In this document: positions 45,801 to 59,265 of the stretch, in pieces
Numbering within the stretch: position 1 is the first letter of the stretch
Layout: every line of letters begins with the position of its first letter
Assembly: GCF_032854445.1 (NCBI RefSeq)
Contig: NC_088295.1
Location: forward strand, 14,309,385-14,373,384
Origin: Liolophura sinensis
Lineage: Eukaryota; Mollusca; Polyplacophora; Chitonida; Chitonidae
Length of the DNA stretch: 64,000 nucleotides
Direction of reading: 5' to 3'
Position numbers and translations under genes: made by a program
The notes under the pieces: generated by a model
Databases searched by the model: none
What the model saw: the letters and a program-made list of their open reading frames with translations, nothing else
What the model was told of the DNA's origin: nothing

Positions 45801-46132
45801 AAACCTTACATACGTTTATACATACAGCCCTATTGCATGGCCAGCTATGATTTGTTCCAATCTTAATCACTATCCTTTACACCTGTCTGACATACATGAT
45901 ACGATAAGTGTTCATTTCAGAGTTGATTACATCGTGGTAATGCAGGGTGGTCATTGAGCATTGCATAGCGCCTTGAAAGGTTTATAATTACATAGCCACC
46001 AATAAAATCACTCCCTGAATTTGCTTTTTTTTTAATATAATATTTCATTCCTAAAGTAAATATGAAAAACACAAGCATTTTCCGTCTTGTTGCATTTAAT
46101 ACGAACGAAGCCATTCCTTACAGCACCTCGCC

Positions 46133-46190
46133 ACGATATGGCTGCAAAATTGCCGATGTGGCGTTAAGCCATAATCATTCATTCCCTCCT
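46133..46190 (+). mobile_element. SINE tail fragment, family D
   Basis: It reads CGATATGGCTGCAAAATTGC then CGATGTGGCGTTAAGCCATA and ends ATCATTCATTC, closely matching 42238-42286 in the opposite orientation. No head is present. Confidence 0.7.
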
Positions 46191-49100
46191 TACAGCATAG
46201 ATTATCTCCCCTTTGCAAGATTCATGTAAAATATAGGTTATTAAGGAGTGTTTATCTTTCTGTAAATCTTTCTCTTTTTAGTAACTTTATGGGCAAACAT
46301 CTATCCATATAAGTCGGGTGTTTAGGTGGAGACTTCCTACATGGTTCAAAGCAATATCACCAGTTAGCCCTTGACCATGGAATCGCGTGTTCGAGTCCAT
46401 TTCTCGCCGTCAGTGTTGAGGTTTTGTGTGAGCACGTTTGTCATGTACTAAAGATCGGTAGTGATCTTTCCTTCAGACACTGTCTGATTTCTCTCAACAA
46501 TAAATGGTATATTATGATATCAAATAAAAGGATAAATTTGCTCGTGACTTATTTTCAATCAAATCATGTGTACAACTTGTATTTAATTTATAGACAAAAA
46601 AAATCCTGTTTTGCAGTAGTTCCTCACATGTCATTCCTGCTGGACCCGATGCTGTGAGCAGATGTGTCAGGAATAGGTGTCAAGCCGAATTTGTTGTAGA
46701 GAATGACAAAACCACGGCTCTTAGTCCCGAGCCTGACATTGTACGCGAGTGTAATTTAAGGATGCCTTGATTGCAACGCTGAGGTTATTCTCTTTTATAT
46801 ATACTCTGAACGGCGTTATATTGACCATAGTCAATATTCCGAGAAAAAAAGTATGACTTTCACATCAGACGGCAAACTGAAAAGAAGAGTTTCTTGGAAA
46901 ACTGCAACAAAGCGAACAGTGCATTTTGCTTTTGCCTATATATTATATATATATATACAGTTGTGAAATGATGATGACATTAGGCGGTTTTTGATTGTCA
47001 TCGTTGGCCGCGTCTATATACGGCTTTAATGGTAGACTTGCATTTGCACACAGGACTGGGACTTAAGTTTCAGACGACACCTAAGATTTATGAACTGTGG
47101 CGGATCTGTACTGAACAAGATCGACCACTGCGGTTCAGGACCCTACATGGCCCTTTGACCAATCAGAACTATTATACTCGAATTCGAAACGTATATACTT
47201 ATCTTTACTGATAGCTAAAAACGTTGGTTTAGCCTCATTTTTTGTTTACCGTCCATTTACGATATTACTGTATGGCTGCATTATCTGATAAATAATACCT
47301 GATTCGAAGCCACGAATGTAGTCTCAAAGCAAGCGTCATGTAGTTGATACAATATATACTTAATCTTGATGTCTCGCAATAAAGTTTGACAAGTGAATTT
47401 GGCGTCTTACAATTAAGTTTGACAAGTGAAATCAGTGTCTCACAATTAAGTTTAGCAAATCTGGGGTCAATATAACCCTATACAACCCAATGTAATCTTA
47501 CTGTATACGAAGCTTCAGAAGTATATGTCATATATTTGCTGGACAGGATATCTTGTGAATAGAATATAGCATAGCGTATGATGTGTATCAGTCTGCCTGT
47601 TACCTGCCCGGTCAGACTGTCCACTGTGTTATCGTAGAATCAGGCTCTGGACAGTTTTGTCTGGATCGGAGTAGGTATACCGATCTCCTCGACTTCCTCA
47701 GTATGGGTAGGCATACTGCAGTTGGCCCGCGGTCAAAATTTTACATATGAGCATTATATTGATTGAAAACCTATATCTTGTCATCAATTCCATAAGGAGA
47801 TTTCTTCTTATTTACCAGTTTTTATAGGCAACTGGATACGTAATGTGTCCAAAGTCCGTGCTCATAGACGTGTTGGTTGCACAGTTTACAGTATTATACA
47901 CAGTTATTACGTTCGCCTTCGATCAGTTACCAGACCAGCCAAACTCTCCAGATCTGTTCACTTGTCATTCCGAGGCCACCACTCATCCGTCAAAGCTTCC
48001 CAGAACGCCGCTTCTCCAACAATCACCAGTTTGATTTCACCCCTAATTCCACCACTGTCTCCTATAACCATGACTTCAGGAATATATCAAGTTACGTGAT
48101 GGAATCGCATGTATTCAGTTTTTTGTGTCTGTGACGTTCACAACCGAAACAGAAGATATACAAATCTGGCCAGTGGTTACAGGAAGTTAGACATGGTAAT
48201 AATAATTTCTTCTACCCTTCGTGAATAGCTGAATGAGGGAATGAGTGAGTGAAGTTTGACGTCACACTGGTATAATATTGCAGCCATACGGTTGGGTTGA
48301 AGTTTTACGCCGCACTCAACTTCCTTTCAAGATACCTGCTCGACCTGTAGTTTCTTACTTATATAGTTAGCAGGGAAGAAAGAAAACAAATTTCAACACG
48401 TCTGGTTTTCATCAAACATGGAAATTACTTCTTCCGCGAGAAATCCACTAGCCCCTGGCCAATAAGGTTGTAGGTTCGAATTCAGTTCTCGTTTATCTGT
48501 TTCAGGTTTCCAGCCTGGGGTTTTTTGGCAGATATCTGTAGTAAAATCTAGTGAACACCATCATCATATAAAAATGCTGTGTACCATGTAGGCCTAGTAA
48601 ATGCCAATTTTAAAAAAGTTATATATATGTGCGTTAAGAATGTAACAACCAAGCAATATAAGACAACCGAAACATACAGGATTGAAATACATGTACTAAG
48701 AATGGATTTTATTTTTGCAACTAAATTCAGTTTTGCACGTGAATCATATATTATATCATTACGAAACTATATGCTTGTCGTTCAGCCAATAAGAGTTGAT
48801 TCTGTATATATGATGAATGATGTAAGTAACAGATTTGCATACTTGAGGTAAGAGATATTGTTTTTACGCACATACTTAATCCTGAAAGTGTTTCCTTTGT
48901 CAGGTTATGAGTTTATAACCTCGTTTGAGCCTGAGGAAAGCAACCGCATCTCCCTACAAAAACAAAAACAAGCAAAGAAAAAACTCAATAAGTAAAATGG
49001 CAAGCGTCACATCCAATGGTTATTCGTGAAAAAGTTGAGAGTATTTTATGTTTTGAATTCTACATTGAGAAAATATCAGGAGGTCAAAATCAACTCAAAT

Positions 49101-50680
49101 CAAGGATTTCGGTTTTCGGTCTGAAAAAAAGAAAACGAAAAAGCGAAATATAGCTAAATGTGTTTCATGGCCTTTGTGATGGAATCGACAACAGTAACTT
49201 TGGTGCGTAGTGTTCTCGTCAGGCTCATTTCCACAATCAACTTCCATACAGTAATACAACATAACATGTGCTCTAATGTTTACCCAGACTTCTCCGCCTA
49301 CCTAGACGGAAAGAAATAACTGAATGATTGTGCATGTTTTTAATAACCAGAACACTAAATCAAATATAATCTATTAATTTTAACAGAAAGCCTGGGTGAT
49401 CACCGAATACATTATGTTATCATAACATAATAATGTGTCATATTCAATATAATTTCACATTAGTCTAATACAATCTTTTTACCAGTTGAATTAACACTAT
49501 GTGTGTGCTGTATTTAATAGAATAATCTGCTATAAATACATTGTTGCATCACTTAGACAACAGATTTTCTGTAAGATTTAAGAGGATGATTTTTTGGAGA
49601 GAGGGAGAAAAGGGAAACAACACATTGTATGAACATTCTCCAGTCGGACATTAATTGTACATGTAGTCTCTAATGTCTCATACGTTTTGTCAGATAATTT
49701 CCATATAAAAGATGTAGGCACACAGGCGGAAAAACTTCAGATATTCATTTTGATGTGCCTATGGACGCATGGTTGTGTAGTACTATTTACTGCGCTACCG
49801 CGTTCATACTTCACAGATATTTGTCCATACAACTACCCGGGGGTTATAGCTTGTCTACTCCATACCTGCTCACGTATCCATACTGATTAAATGTTTGAGT
49901 CATATGAATATAAGACGTGTTTGGTCTGACAATCGATTTACTGCATCCTTCATTAGAGATAGAAAATCGCACTCGCAAGCACAAATCGCCATTGGATCCT
50001 TGGCGTGAACCTGTATTATCAGACGATCAATACTGTGCATTGTGCAAGAGGTTATGGCACGTCTTCCCCGGAACCAGATGTCCGAACACACATAGGTCAC
50101 CTCCTCTTACCTTTATTCCTTTGATGTTCGCCAAATGTTACCTGTTTTAATTACTGATCACCGCGTTAACGTTTCATCTCGCGTTAAGCGTGCAACAGCT
50201 AATAATTGAGGTATTTCTAATTCGTAAAAACCTCGAGACGTGAAAAGTAGCACAGCATCTGTCACTTTTGCCATATAAAACAGTATATATAAAGTTGAGA
50301 ATGTGAATTGCTCCGGGATAAACTGAGCAGGGTCTAACAGTGACCAAGCAATAGCCATCATGCAGCTTATGTGGGAAATCACTAATAACCTATGATAATA
50401 TAAAAACGCAACAATACTTATTGTGCTTGTCAAGCGAAAAGACAAGTTTATATTGTCAGGCGACATTTCAGTTTTTAAGCCTGACTTCAAGAAAATAACA
50501 GCTGTGTATTATATATTGGCAGTACTGTCAGAGCGTCTTGACAAGGCCGTTCAGGCACATGAGCCTGATAGCTGTGTGGCTAGCGGCACCGGGGATCGCC
50601 TGGAGGGTTTTGTTAAAAAAGTATTTGTTGATAGGCGACTATCGGACGGGCTGAAGAATAGAGGGAGATAAGGAGAAGAG
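46191..50680. other. intergenic region with minor repeats
   Basis: I see no gene. A 33-bp unit is present three times at 47369-47462 (AAGTTTGACAAG at 47382 and 47415, AAGTTTAGCAAA at 47448). tRNA B-box-like remnants, GTGTTCGAGTCC near 46388 and GGTTCGAATTC near 48472, suggest decayed SINE heads. The overlapping ORFs at 47843-48134 have no recognised domain. Confidence 0.5.
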
Positions 50681-51477
50681 TTCGGCCAGGTGTGAAAGAA
50701 GGCCTGTCAGGGGTAAAGAGAGTGGGAGAGGTAGTCATTCGGGCCCCTGTATCCCCACAGAGCTCCAGATAAATTGATTCTCAGCCCCTGCATCACAATG
50801 AACTACAGGCGATCCACATTATTGGAGACTTGGAAATCCGGGCTGGGCATGTTCCCATTGTGACAATCGAGGAGACCATTGTGAGCCGTCACCCGGGAAC
50901 AGAGCCTCTCAACATTGCAATAGAACCATCTAGGTTAAGTGTCACAGGTTTCTTATAAGTTATTTTTTGAGAGCCTGTAAATTATAGCATATATAGGAAA
51001 GGTTCATTCTGAGCCAGGTGTGCTGTGTGTCATATACCGGCGTCGATACTGACAGCTCCGGCAATCCGACACTGCCCCTTTTTACCTTTGTAAACAGCCG
51101 TCGGGATAAAGCCCACTATTGTCAACACTAAATTCGTTATTCAATTTTAGTTTAACACCCCGTGTTTAATTGCGGCCACATTTACGCCTGTTTTCACAGA
51201 TGTTGTTAAAGAGGTTAACAGAGCATGCGCTCAGAACAAAAGTTTAACCAGCTTGTGAAGAATTGACCCCCGGCCTCGCACGCCTGTGCGCATCAATGCA
51301 AACCAGCAGTTTCGTATCTAACAGGAATATACAGATCTATATAAATAAGCAGTCTATATTTTATCCAAGGTTATCATCCCAAACTTTGATATCATTATTC
51401 CCAATTGTACTTTCATGACTATTCAAATGCTAATTTGCGGACAGTCGTATTTTTCTGACTTACAACAAAAATTTTGT
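50681..51477. other. unique non-coding stretch with clustered SOX-type motifs
   Basis: It is more GC-rich than its neighbours and has no convincing ORF. ATTGTGACAAT at 50857-50867 is a perfect palindrome of two SOX cores, and a third core, CCATTGTG, follows at 50876. Regulatory function is a guess. Confidence 0.3.
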
Positions 51478-51590
51478 TTATTTATTTATTTGGTTGGTGT
51501 TTTTTTACGGCGAAATATTTTTTACTAAAAAATATTTCTCCTACAACGCGGTCAGATTTATGGTGTTAGGAAACCGGGACAACAATAAAC
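51478..51590 (-). mobile_element. SINE family B tail, diverged
   Basis: It begins ATTTATTTATTTGGTTGGTG, the inverted family B tail, and continues to ATTTATGGTGTTAGGAAACC, matching the inverted CCACCATAAT block. An inner palindrome (AATATTTTTTACTAAAAAAT) is present. Confidence 0.55.
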
Positions 51591-54500
51591 AGGGGTGGTA
51601 ACACTTTACAGGTTTACAAAAATGGTATAACACCACTTCCAAGTTTTTAAGGTGATACTGCCGTCGTTTATTTTTGTTGCTCACTTGTCGCAAATTAGGC
51701 GGTGTATCTTATAAGATAAGATTTCAACAGCAGCAAGCCACTCTCCCATTGTCGCAACTGCAAAGTCTCTCATAATGTTGTACTTGTGATGATATAAAGG
51801 TGTAAAGGTTTGCATACATGCAGAGGTTATGGAACATTAGCTGTCCAAGAGTTCAAACCTAATTCTTGCGGTTTTTACATCGATCCGATGTATAAAAATG
51901 TTGAATCAACCGTCAGTGTGGTAACGGTCATACACTGCACTAATTAATCAGCCACTAACTCTCTTCTACAGGGACCGTATATATATTGTGTGGACGATCA
52001 TTTAACTGTGTCTATCTAGTTTGAAAACAAATTTACTGAACAGAGCACAGAGGGTTGTTGTCTTGAACTAAATTTGACAAATACTGACGCACAGAGGAGA
52101 CAGTTCGTACTGTCTTTACCGTTAACAAGGTGGTTATCGGTTCAGAGCAACAATGTCCCCCATTAGGGGTGCCACGGATTTCTGGTTTGTTAGACATGGT
52201 GAAAACAGACAGAGATTGGTCTCCATGGAGGTTCTAAGCACCTAGCAGCCATCCCTATAACATCCTTACCAACTGGGATGCCTGGGAAACTAGAATTCCC
52301 TGATGTCTTTCACAAGCGCTTCATTCCAATTTTGTTAATCAGTGTGAATTGGCCGTGCAACGTGGAGGCCCTTGTCGAGGGACAGGCGTCTTTTGTAAAA
52401 GATAAACAGATAAAAAATCTGGCCGCATCCAGCTTAATTTATTTACCATATGGCCATTATATGCCAGAGGGCTCATATTTTTGAGGACCATTTCACGTGG
52501 AAAATTTCACAATATAAACTTGTTGAAGGGCGATAAGGTAAAAATAACCTGCAAAGTAATCTGGTTTTGAAATTCACTCGGGGCTGACACACCATCAGGG
52601 CTCCTCTCTGGCACGCTGTACTTTCTCACCCCGTGTGATGTCTACATCATTAGATACCTATCTTAACCATCTGAAGTGATTCGCTCCATTGCCCAAACCT
52701 TGCCTTTTCTCCCTGCTTCTCGAAATCAGGCCATTTTGTTAATTATCCATAGTCTTCTGCATTGTACCTGTTGTGACAGTCGCCTTGAGACAAAGGCAAG
52801 CTAGTGCATCTGTCTTTGGGGTCTGGGGTTTGCGACAGATCCCTCAGGTCTATACAAACAGGTATATCTCCCCACCCATCTGGCCACTATTATCTCTGCA
52901 TGGCTACTTGATATACCCGTTCAACTCACCTGATGTTCAAGGTGGCCATTGTTCTTTAGAATGGAAAAAACATTAAGCTATCCACGAAAAGAAGAAAACC
53001 GTTATATCTGCAAAAAAGATAAAGCAATAATTAAGCGTAAATAAAACAAACAGATGTTGAAATGCCCATCGGACAAATCATAATTTGTTGTCATACTTGT
53101 TATGCAACAGGAATGCAGCTCTAGCGACAATAAAATTTAACCTCCAGTATCAGACACCTGACAATTTGCCTTTCGCATTAGGGTCAAGCTATGAGTGAAA
53201 TCGCCAAAGGTATCACTAAAATGTAGGGCCCTTAGGGAGAGAAACGGGAAGAGAGTTCAGGCTAGGGGAAGTCTTTCTTAACGCACAGGTGTGCTATCTT
53301 GTTTACTGACTGCTGCTTGTTTGCTGTAAGTTTTATACAACAGGTGGGACTAGCCTGTTATCTAGGGTCCTACTTGACCTAAGCGAGTCCAACATACAGC
53401 TGTCTGCCGTGAGCAAACAGTGGTGGAGAACACGCCCAGACCAGCTGTCAGGTGTCCCGCAGAGCGTTCACGGGGCGACAGCTCCGACATTCCCTACACT
53501 TATTTTCTTAATATGTTTAACTGTTGACACTTATGTCTATTTGAATATGGTATATTTTTCACTATTCTTGGATTTGCAAGAAATAAGTGGAATCATGTTC
53601 CTTGGTTAGAGGGGCCAAGTTCAGTGGGTTTTTTTTAAATACCATGAATTAATATTAAAGTTTTCAACAAGCCAAATACGGTGCTTAGGCATGCACGAAA
53701 GTTAGCGGTCCAAGATTTTAATCGAATGCATAGGCCGTAATGAATACCTAGATGTTACTGTCGATCTTTGTCCTAAATAATTTGCCTCAAATAACTCACG
53801 CTTCTGTATTTAGTCCAAAAATGTAGATTTATATTCAATATTTTATTGTCCCTAGTTAAGAAATGTAAGTAAACCAGGACTAAATCATGAGCTGACAGGT
53901 GCCCTATGAGTGACACTATACAAGGCTCACAAACCACCCAGCTCCCTCTTTATACAGGGATAGCGCCCTTGATATTGTCATGTGGTTATCTCACTTGATC
54001 AGGATCACGCACCAGAGTCCAGCCCGGCTGATAGGGCACAGACCCCCTTTACAACTTTCGTTTTTCGGGAGGACGAATGTAATTCTGCGTATTTTAGGGT
54101 GTAAAGTCTTTTTTGCTGCCAGCCTGCCGTTTTTGGTGTACAGGTACATGCCTGGTATCAAAATGATGGAAATTGTCTAAGCTTTGGGCAGGTTTGAGTT
54201 TTAGTGATGAACGTTTCAAATTCTGGGCGCGAGGACACAAGCAGACAGGTGGTGATGAGGCTGCGAGTGACGTCCCCTTGGCGTTGCTAGGCACACCTCC
54301 GAGCTGCCGGCATAGAAAGGTCCAGATTTTGAGGGTCAACCTATGTCAAGACTTTTATGGTTTCTTTCTCACAGGCTGGCCACAGAATGTTTGGGACTGA
54401 GCTACAACGCTAAACGTTAACCTTGTCGCTTTTGGTAAACTAATGGGGGTCTGTGGCCAACAGGGCCTATGCCACATTTCTGACAGGCACTTCAGTTCCA

Positions 54501-55264
54501 GTCAGGAATCTGCTTGAAATACGTGAAAATTAATTATAGATATTGTATACGCGAAAAATTATGACATTTCATTGGGGACACCCTAAAGATTTGATATTTG
54601 CGAAAAAATGTTGTATCAAGTGTGATGTTAACTCCATTCTGATCATCCAAAATAATATTTGGGTATGTCAGAGGGCCTATTCACACCAAATACACCGGTG
54701 ATGAATCATGTATTCATTGGGTATCAAAGAGACTTTCATTCTATACCTACATATTCAGGCTATGTTCTTTGGCAAAGATGCTTTTGATACTTAAACTCAT
54801 CTTCATGACATGTGTTATCACTAATGTATTCACTTGATTGGTGTTTAACTGAGGACGATCAGTTTTCATGGGGGCGGGAAATAAGAGTATCTGAAGTAAA
54901 CATATCATGTCCAGAACTGATATAAAGGCTCGTGCTTTTTCGCTTGAGGGCTCGTGATTGCGAGACACACGTTGCTTTGCGCATAGAACGACAGCAGTGC
55001 ATTTCACAAAAAACTGCCATAGAGATTTAAACCAGAGCAGCCAGAACAGTGTGATATAGTTTGCAAATTGTTACTCTGATATTCAAACTGCTCAGTTATC
55101 AGATTTCAGTGATGCAAGGAAGAAAGTCGACATTTTATAGGCATGACATGCAATTCAAATTTTCTAGTATAGGTATCTCAGTCGCGCTTTGATTGCAATT
55201 GTTAATTAAAGCGAGATATTAATGACTAAAACATGGATAGTTACACGCCTCTGTAACCCCAGGT
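51591..55264. other. intergenic region, unique, mixed GC
   Basis: I see no gene. The stretch 52130-52470 has many motif-like words, such as GATAAACAGATAA and CCATATGGCCATTATATG, and could be regulatory. The short ORFs at 52773, 53409, 53980 and 54094 have no domains. Confidence 0.4.
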
Positions 55265-55320
55265 TGTAAATATATTTATTTGATAGATGTTTAACGCTGT
55301 ATTCAAGAATTTTCAGTGAC
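55265..55320 (-). mobile_element. SINE family B tail fragment
   Basis: It reads TTTATTTGATAGATGTTTAA then CGCTGTATTCAAGAA, the inverted tail, and stops there. An (AT)n stretch follows. Confidence 0.55.
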
Positions 55321-55509
55321 ATATATATATATTATATATATGACATGGTGACGTGGAAATATATTGCTTACCCTTAAACCCAGGTCTCCTGTTACCATGT
55401 GAATGTCATGCCCACCTATGGCAATCTGTCATATACTATGCACAGTTTCCACGGCGCAAGATGTTCCGTTGGATAAATTCTGCCATGAGGTTACTTCACA
55501 TTGCTGCTC

Positions 55510-55774
55510 ATTTCTCCAGCAATGACCAAGAAGCCTCCCAGCAATGCGGTCGCTATTAGTTCGCCCAGCTCATGCTCGCTTCCTCTCACGCTGTACGTGG
55601 AAAGGTCTTCCAACCTGCGGATGGTTGTGGGTTTCCCCCGGGCTCTGCCCGGTTTCCTCCCACTATAATGCTGGTTGCCGTGGCATAAGTGAAGTATTCT
55701 TGAGTACGGCTAAAGCACCAATCAATCAAAGTGAAATGAAATATTCTTGAGTACGGCGTAAAACACCAATCAAA

Positions 55775-55813
<39 letters not shown>

Positions 55814-55814
55814 A
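55510..55814 (+). mobile_element. SINE family B copy with duplicated tail and (AAAT)n
   Basis: The head part starts near AATGACCAAGAAGCCTCCCA with GCGGTCGCTATTAGTTCGCC. The body carries CCAACCTGCGGATGGTTGTG and GGGCTCTGCCCGGTTTCCTC. The tail GTATTCTTGAGTACGGCTAA is followed by AGCACCAATCAATCAAAGTG and then by a second tail, GAAATATTCTTGAGTACGGC, and a long (AAAT)n run at 55771-55814. Confidence 0.85.
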
Positions 55815-55925
55815 ATAAACCTAAAAGTTACTTCCTTGAGGGAGATAGCATGTCAGGCTAAGAGAGGCGCATCGACCATTGCAAAATTCTTCGTATAAAC
55901 GCCAAAACAGACATTCGTATACCAA

Positions 55926-56400
55926 CCGTCAACCAACATGAACGTTCCCGGTCGATTATTGCGAGGCCAAATCCCAAAACAACGTTTGATGCAAACCACC
56001 AAAGAAAGTATAAAAAGTACAAAATTGGTACCGATTCATGTAAAGAAAAGCTGTCAACAGCTTTTAGTGAAGATAGACACAAGGAATGTTTTAGGCGAAT
56101 GAAAGAAATCAGTACCCAAATCGTGTGCCATGAATGTTTGCATAGTACAAGTTGTCTAATTCAACACGTCCGAGATACGGCCCCCAGACCCAAGTTTAAC
56201 GGAATTTAAAACAGGGGTGAAGCAGAATACCAGGGATTCCATATTTACACTCCAGCCGTCAACCAACATGGAGTGAGTGAGTGCTTGTCATATGACGACG
56301 ACCAACATGGGTAAAGTCAATACTCACAAGGACAATTCCCAACACAACGTTTAACACAAATCACCAAAGTACTAACAAAGTGTAACATGAAATAGTCAAA
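55926..56400. repeat. pair of similar segments about 330 bp apart
   Basis: CCGTCAACCAACATG occurs near 55925 and 56257. Each is followed by a block with AATCCCAAAACAACGTTTGA or AATTCCCAACACAACGTTTA and then CACCAAAG. The second copy is interrupted near 56273 by a short family A tail remnant (GAGTGAGTGCTTGTCATATG). Confidence 0.65.
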
Positions 56401-56424
56401 GCCTAAGACCGAGCGTAGTGTGTA

Positions 56425-56580
56425 GGCCATACTTGAGAAGGTCTGCAGCAACCTGCGTATGGTCGTGGGTTTCCGCCGGGCTCTGCCTGGTTTCCTCCCA
56501 CCATAATGTTGGCCGCCGTCGTATAAGTGAAATATTCTTGAGTACGGCATAAAACATAAATGAAATAAATAAATAAATAA
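56425..56580 (+). mobile_element. SINE family B copy, 5' truncated
   Basis: It starts near ACTTGAGAAGGTCTGCAGCA and runs through GGTCGTGGGTTTCCGCCGGG and CCCACCATAATGTTGGCCGC to GTACGGCATAAAACATAAAT and (AAAT)n. The tRNA head is absent. Confidence 0.85.
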
Positions 56581-57160
56581 GTAGTGTGTAGGCCTACATA
56601 TACATTGTACATCTATTGGAAAAATCAATAACTATATACAATAATTTATCCACTATATACATTTAGGCCATCTAATTTATACAGAAGCTGAAAGAGTAAA
56701 CAAAAAGTTTGTCAGATATATATTATTTGTGTTGTTGCGTGTGATGAATTTCTCCAATATATACACTTTAAATACTGTCTGGCCGCGTATAATCTTGTAA
56801 TTGACTGTTCCATCAGTCGCTCGTCCTTCTACATAAGGGATAATTAACATAGGGCAGACGGGGAAATATTAATTTGAGAATAAAAAGAAACTATGGATCA
56901 GTATGATCTGCTGTAGATTTCTAGTACATGTATGACATGAATAAAAAAAAAACAAAAACATAAACACAAAAGTTATACGAGACCTAGGATAATTCGAAAT
57001 CAGAATTTGTTGCTGGCCGTGAACCCATGTTAAATTATACAACCTCATACAGAAATAAGATCTACTCGTATTGGTGAAGAAACAAATGAATAAGTTACAA
57101 AAGAACTTAACAAGAAGTACCATATGAATTAGCTGTATGTGTAAAATATATACATTTAAA
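56581..57160. other. intergenic region
   Basis: I see no gene and no clear repeat. Confidence 0.5.
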
Positions 57161-57168
57161 TCTGAAGA

Positions 57169-57465
57169 ACCGGCAATGATGGCGGTATAGATCCAGGGTC
57201 AATTCTGACTCGGGTCACACCTAAGATCTCAAAAACGAAAGTTGTAGCTTCCTTGCTTGGAATTCAGCATTAAGGGGATAGTGCTACGACCGGTTGACCC
57301 GTATCAGTATAATGGCTCGGGCGGGGCACCTTATTTGCATTCGATAAGTCGTTTCAGTGAAGCAGAGCTAGAAAAACGATGGAAACCCGTCCTGCAACAA
57401 GGAGATACCTTACATGCCGTCCAAGTGCTCCTTTGTTATATCCTCAGCACTCACTCACTGGGAAG
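57169..57465 (+). mobile_element. SINE family A copy with short target-site duplication
   Basis: TCTGAAGA flanks it at 57161-57168 and 57466-57473. It starts near GGCAATGATGGCGGTATAGA, close to the start point of the copies at 21851 and 34784. The tail is rearranged: the CATATGACTGAAAAATT part is missing, but CAGCACTCACTCACTG is kept. Confidence 0.85.
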
Positions 57466-57473
57466 TCTGAAGA

Positions 57474-59089
57474 GTTTATAGTGAGGGTGTTACAATGTCT
57501 GACCATACTGACAATGTGGTATATACATCAGAAAAATTGTATTTACTTAAGGTATCACCTCTGCTATATAATTATTTGTTATTTATTTCAAAATTTGTCA
57601 TGTATATGGCTTAGAAAATTAAAATAAGACAAAAGCAAGATTTAGGAGATGAATACAATAGTAAAATGAAAAATAGAAAATGCAATACATGTATTAATAA
57701 TGATTACATAGTGAATTTAGATATTAAAATCTCTTTTAGAAACGGGATTTCCCCTCGTGCCTGAAATATATTTTCACATTTCATTTACGGCCACTTGACT
57801 TGATGCGCGGTACCTTGCACAATTCGCTGTACGCCTATACATGTACTAAGTCTTTGTATTTCTTTCCAATAGCTGTTTGCTTATATATATTTTTTGATCA
57901 AGTGTGATGTATTTAAAACATATTTGCGAATGAAATATGAGCTACGTTATTCAAAACACTTCATGGTAAATATGAAAAACGCTGTGTTCGGTTTTGTGTC
58001 TTTCCACCTCATACCATCACTGTTGTGAACGTACGGCCGGTGCTGTTTTTAACTCAGTGCTGAAAAAAATAGAACGAACAGAACAATGTCTATGAACAAT
58101 AAGTGTTGTGTAAAGTATCTGGCAAGTGTCAAGAGAACCATCATCATTCAAAAAGAACCTTTTGCTTACTTTCAACTGAGTCATGTGAAAAGTCCGTTGA
58201 TTCAGCATGAGCCGATCGATGATTTGCGCGTGATTACTATAGGATACCTCAAGGCTGAAGTTCGCAGAGTATTCGTCCTCGGGCTCTTACGCCAACTACG
58301 GCTAAGGGTGACAGAGAAGGAAAGCCCCGCTAAAAAGATTAATGGTGAGTATGTGTCATAAAACCAAAAGCATTCAGCGTAGACAAATTTTCGAATCTGG
58401 AGCGGTTGACACTTTTTTGTATTTTTCCCATCATACTTTCAACATGGTAGCCATTATAAAAACCGGAAGTTCGGAGGCCATATTTACCGTGTCTCACGAA
58501 TATAACGGTAAATGAATTAAGCTTACACGATACCTTTAGGCGTCGCTTCATTACATTCTGTATAAAGTATAAAATCAAGATGAATTCAGGAAAAGAGAAG
58601 CAGTCCACAGTTTTTTGGAAAGACGCATGGAATGTTCCAGGGGCATGAATGAAACTGTGTATTCGTTGTACTGAATTAAATCCCCGCGTTACAGGTGTGT
58701 TAAAGTTATTCCATCAAACGCCTTCCTTCATTCTAAATTTCTTAGGTTTTCAGAATCCCTGGCTCTCTGCTTCATAACTGTGCTTAACCTCGGGCTAGGA
58801 GCTATATATTCATCGCACTGAATTAGACACAATAAAAATTAAGTTAATTGAAATCGTTTATAAATAATGGTATAAGATTACAAAATGTAATGATTTATCA
58901 TTTCTGTCGAGACGTATGCTTGTCATTCAATCTCTAGGACACACCAGGTGCGGGCTCAAAACCAGCTTTGGACTATGTATTCCCTTGGACTTTCTCACTG
59001 ATTAAGCATTGGGCCTTGATGGCATTAAGTCACTGTTTTGTGGCTGTTTGCGCCAACTTACGTTCGCTGAAGATAACTAGTCTTCCATC
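57474..59089. other. intergenic region with one weak exon-like ORF
   Basis: The plus-strand frame at 58086-58361 passes a donor-like AATG|GTGAGT near 58343 and has DDLRVITIGYLKAEVRRVFV. I do not recognise it and found no partner exon. A fragment of repeat R1 lies near 58782. Confidence 0.3.
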
Positions 59090-59265
59090 AGTACGGGCTA
59101 CATATCTTTACGTCACATGTGGGAAAGTTCGTCAGTAACTTTCCAGAAGTCGCGCTCCCTCCGGTTTTCTCAACACATAAAACTGACCGTGATCATACAA
59201 ATGAAAAATCCTTGAGTTGACCGTTAAACAACAATCAGATATATACATTAAATAAACAAATAAAT
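59090..59265 (+). mobile_element. SINE family B copy, highly diverged
   Basis: Traces of the family B order remain: CACATGTGGGAAAGTTCGTC, CCTCCGGTTTTCTCAACACA, a CATAAAACTGACCGTGATCA block, ACAAATGAAAAATCCTTGAG and AAACAACAATCAG. This is the oldest-looking copy. Confidence 0.55.

Noticed and set aside
47843-48134. Three overlapping plus-strand ORFs of 63-85 codons
   Set aside because: Three frames open over one short stretch suggest low stop density rather than a gene; no domain is seen in any of them.
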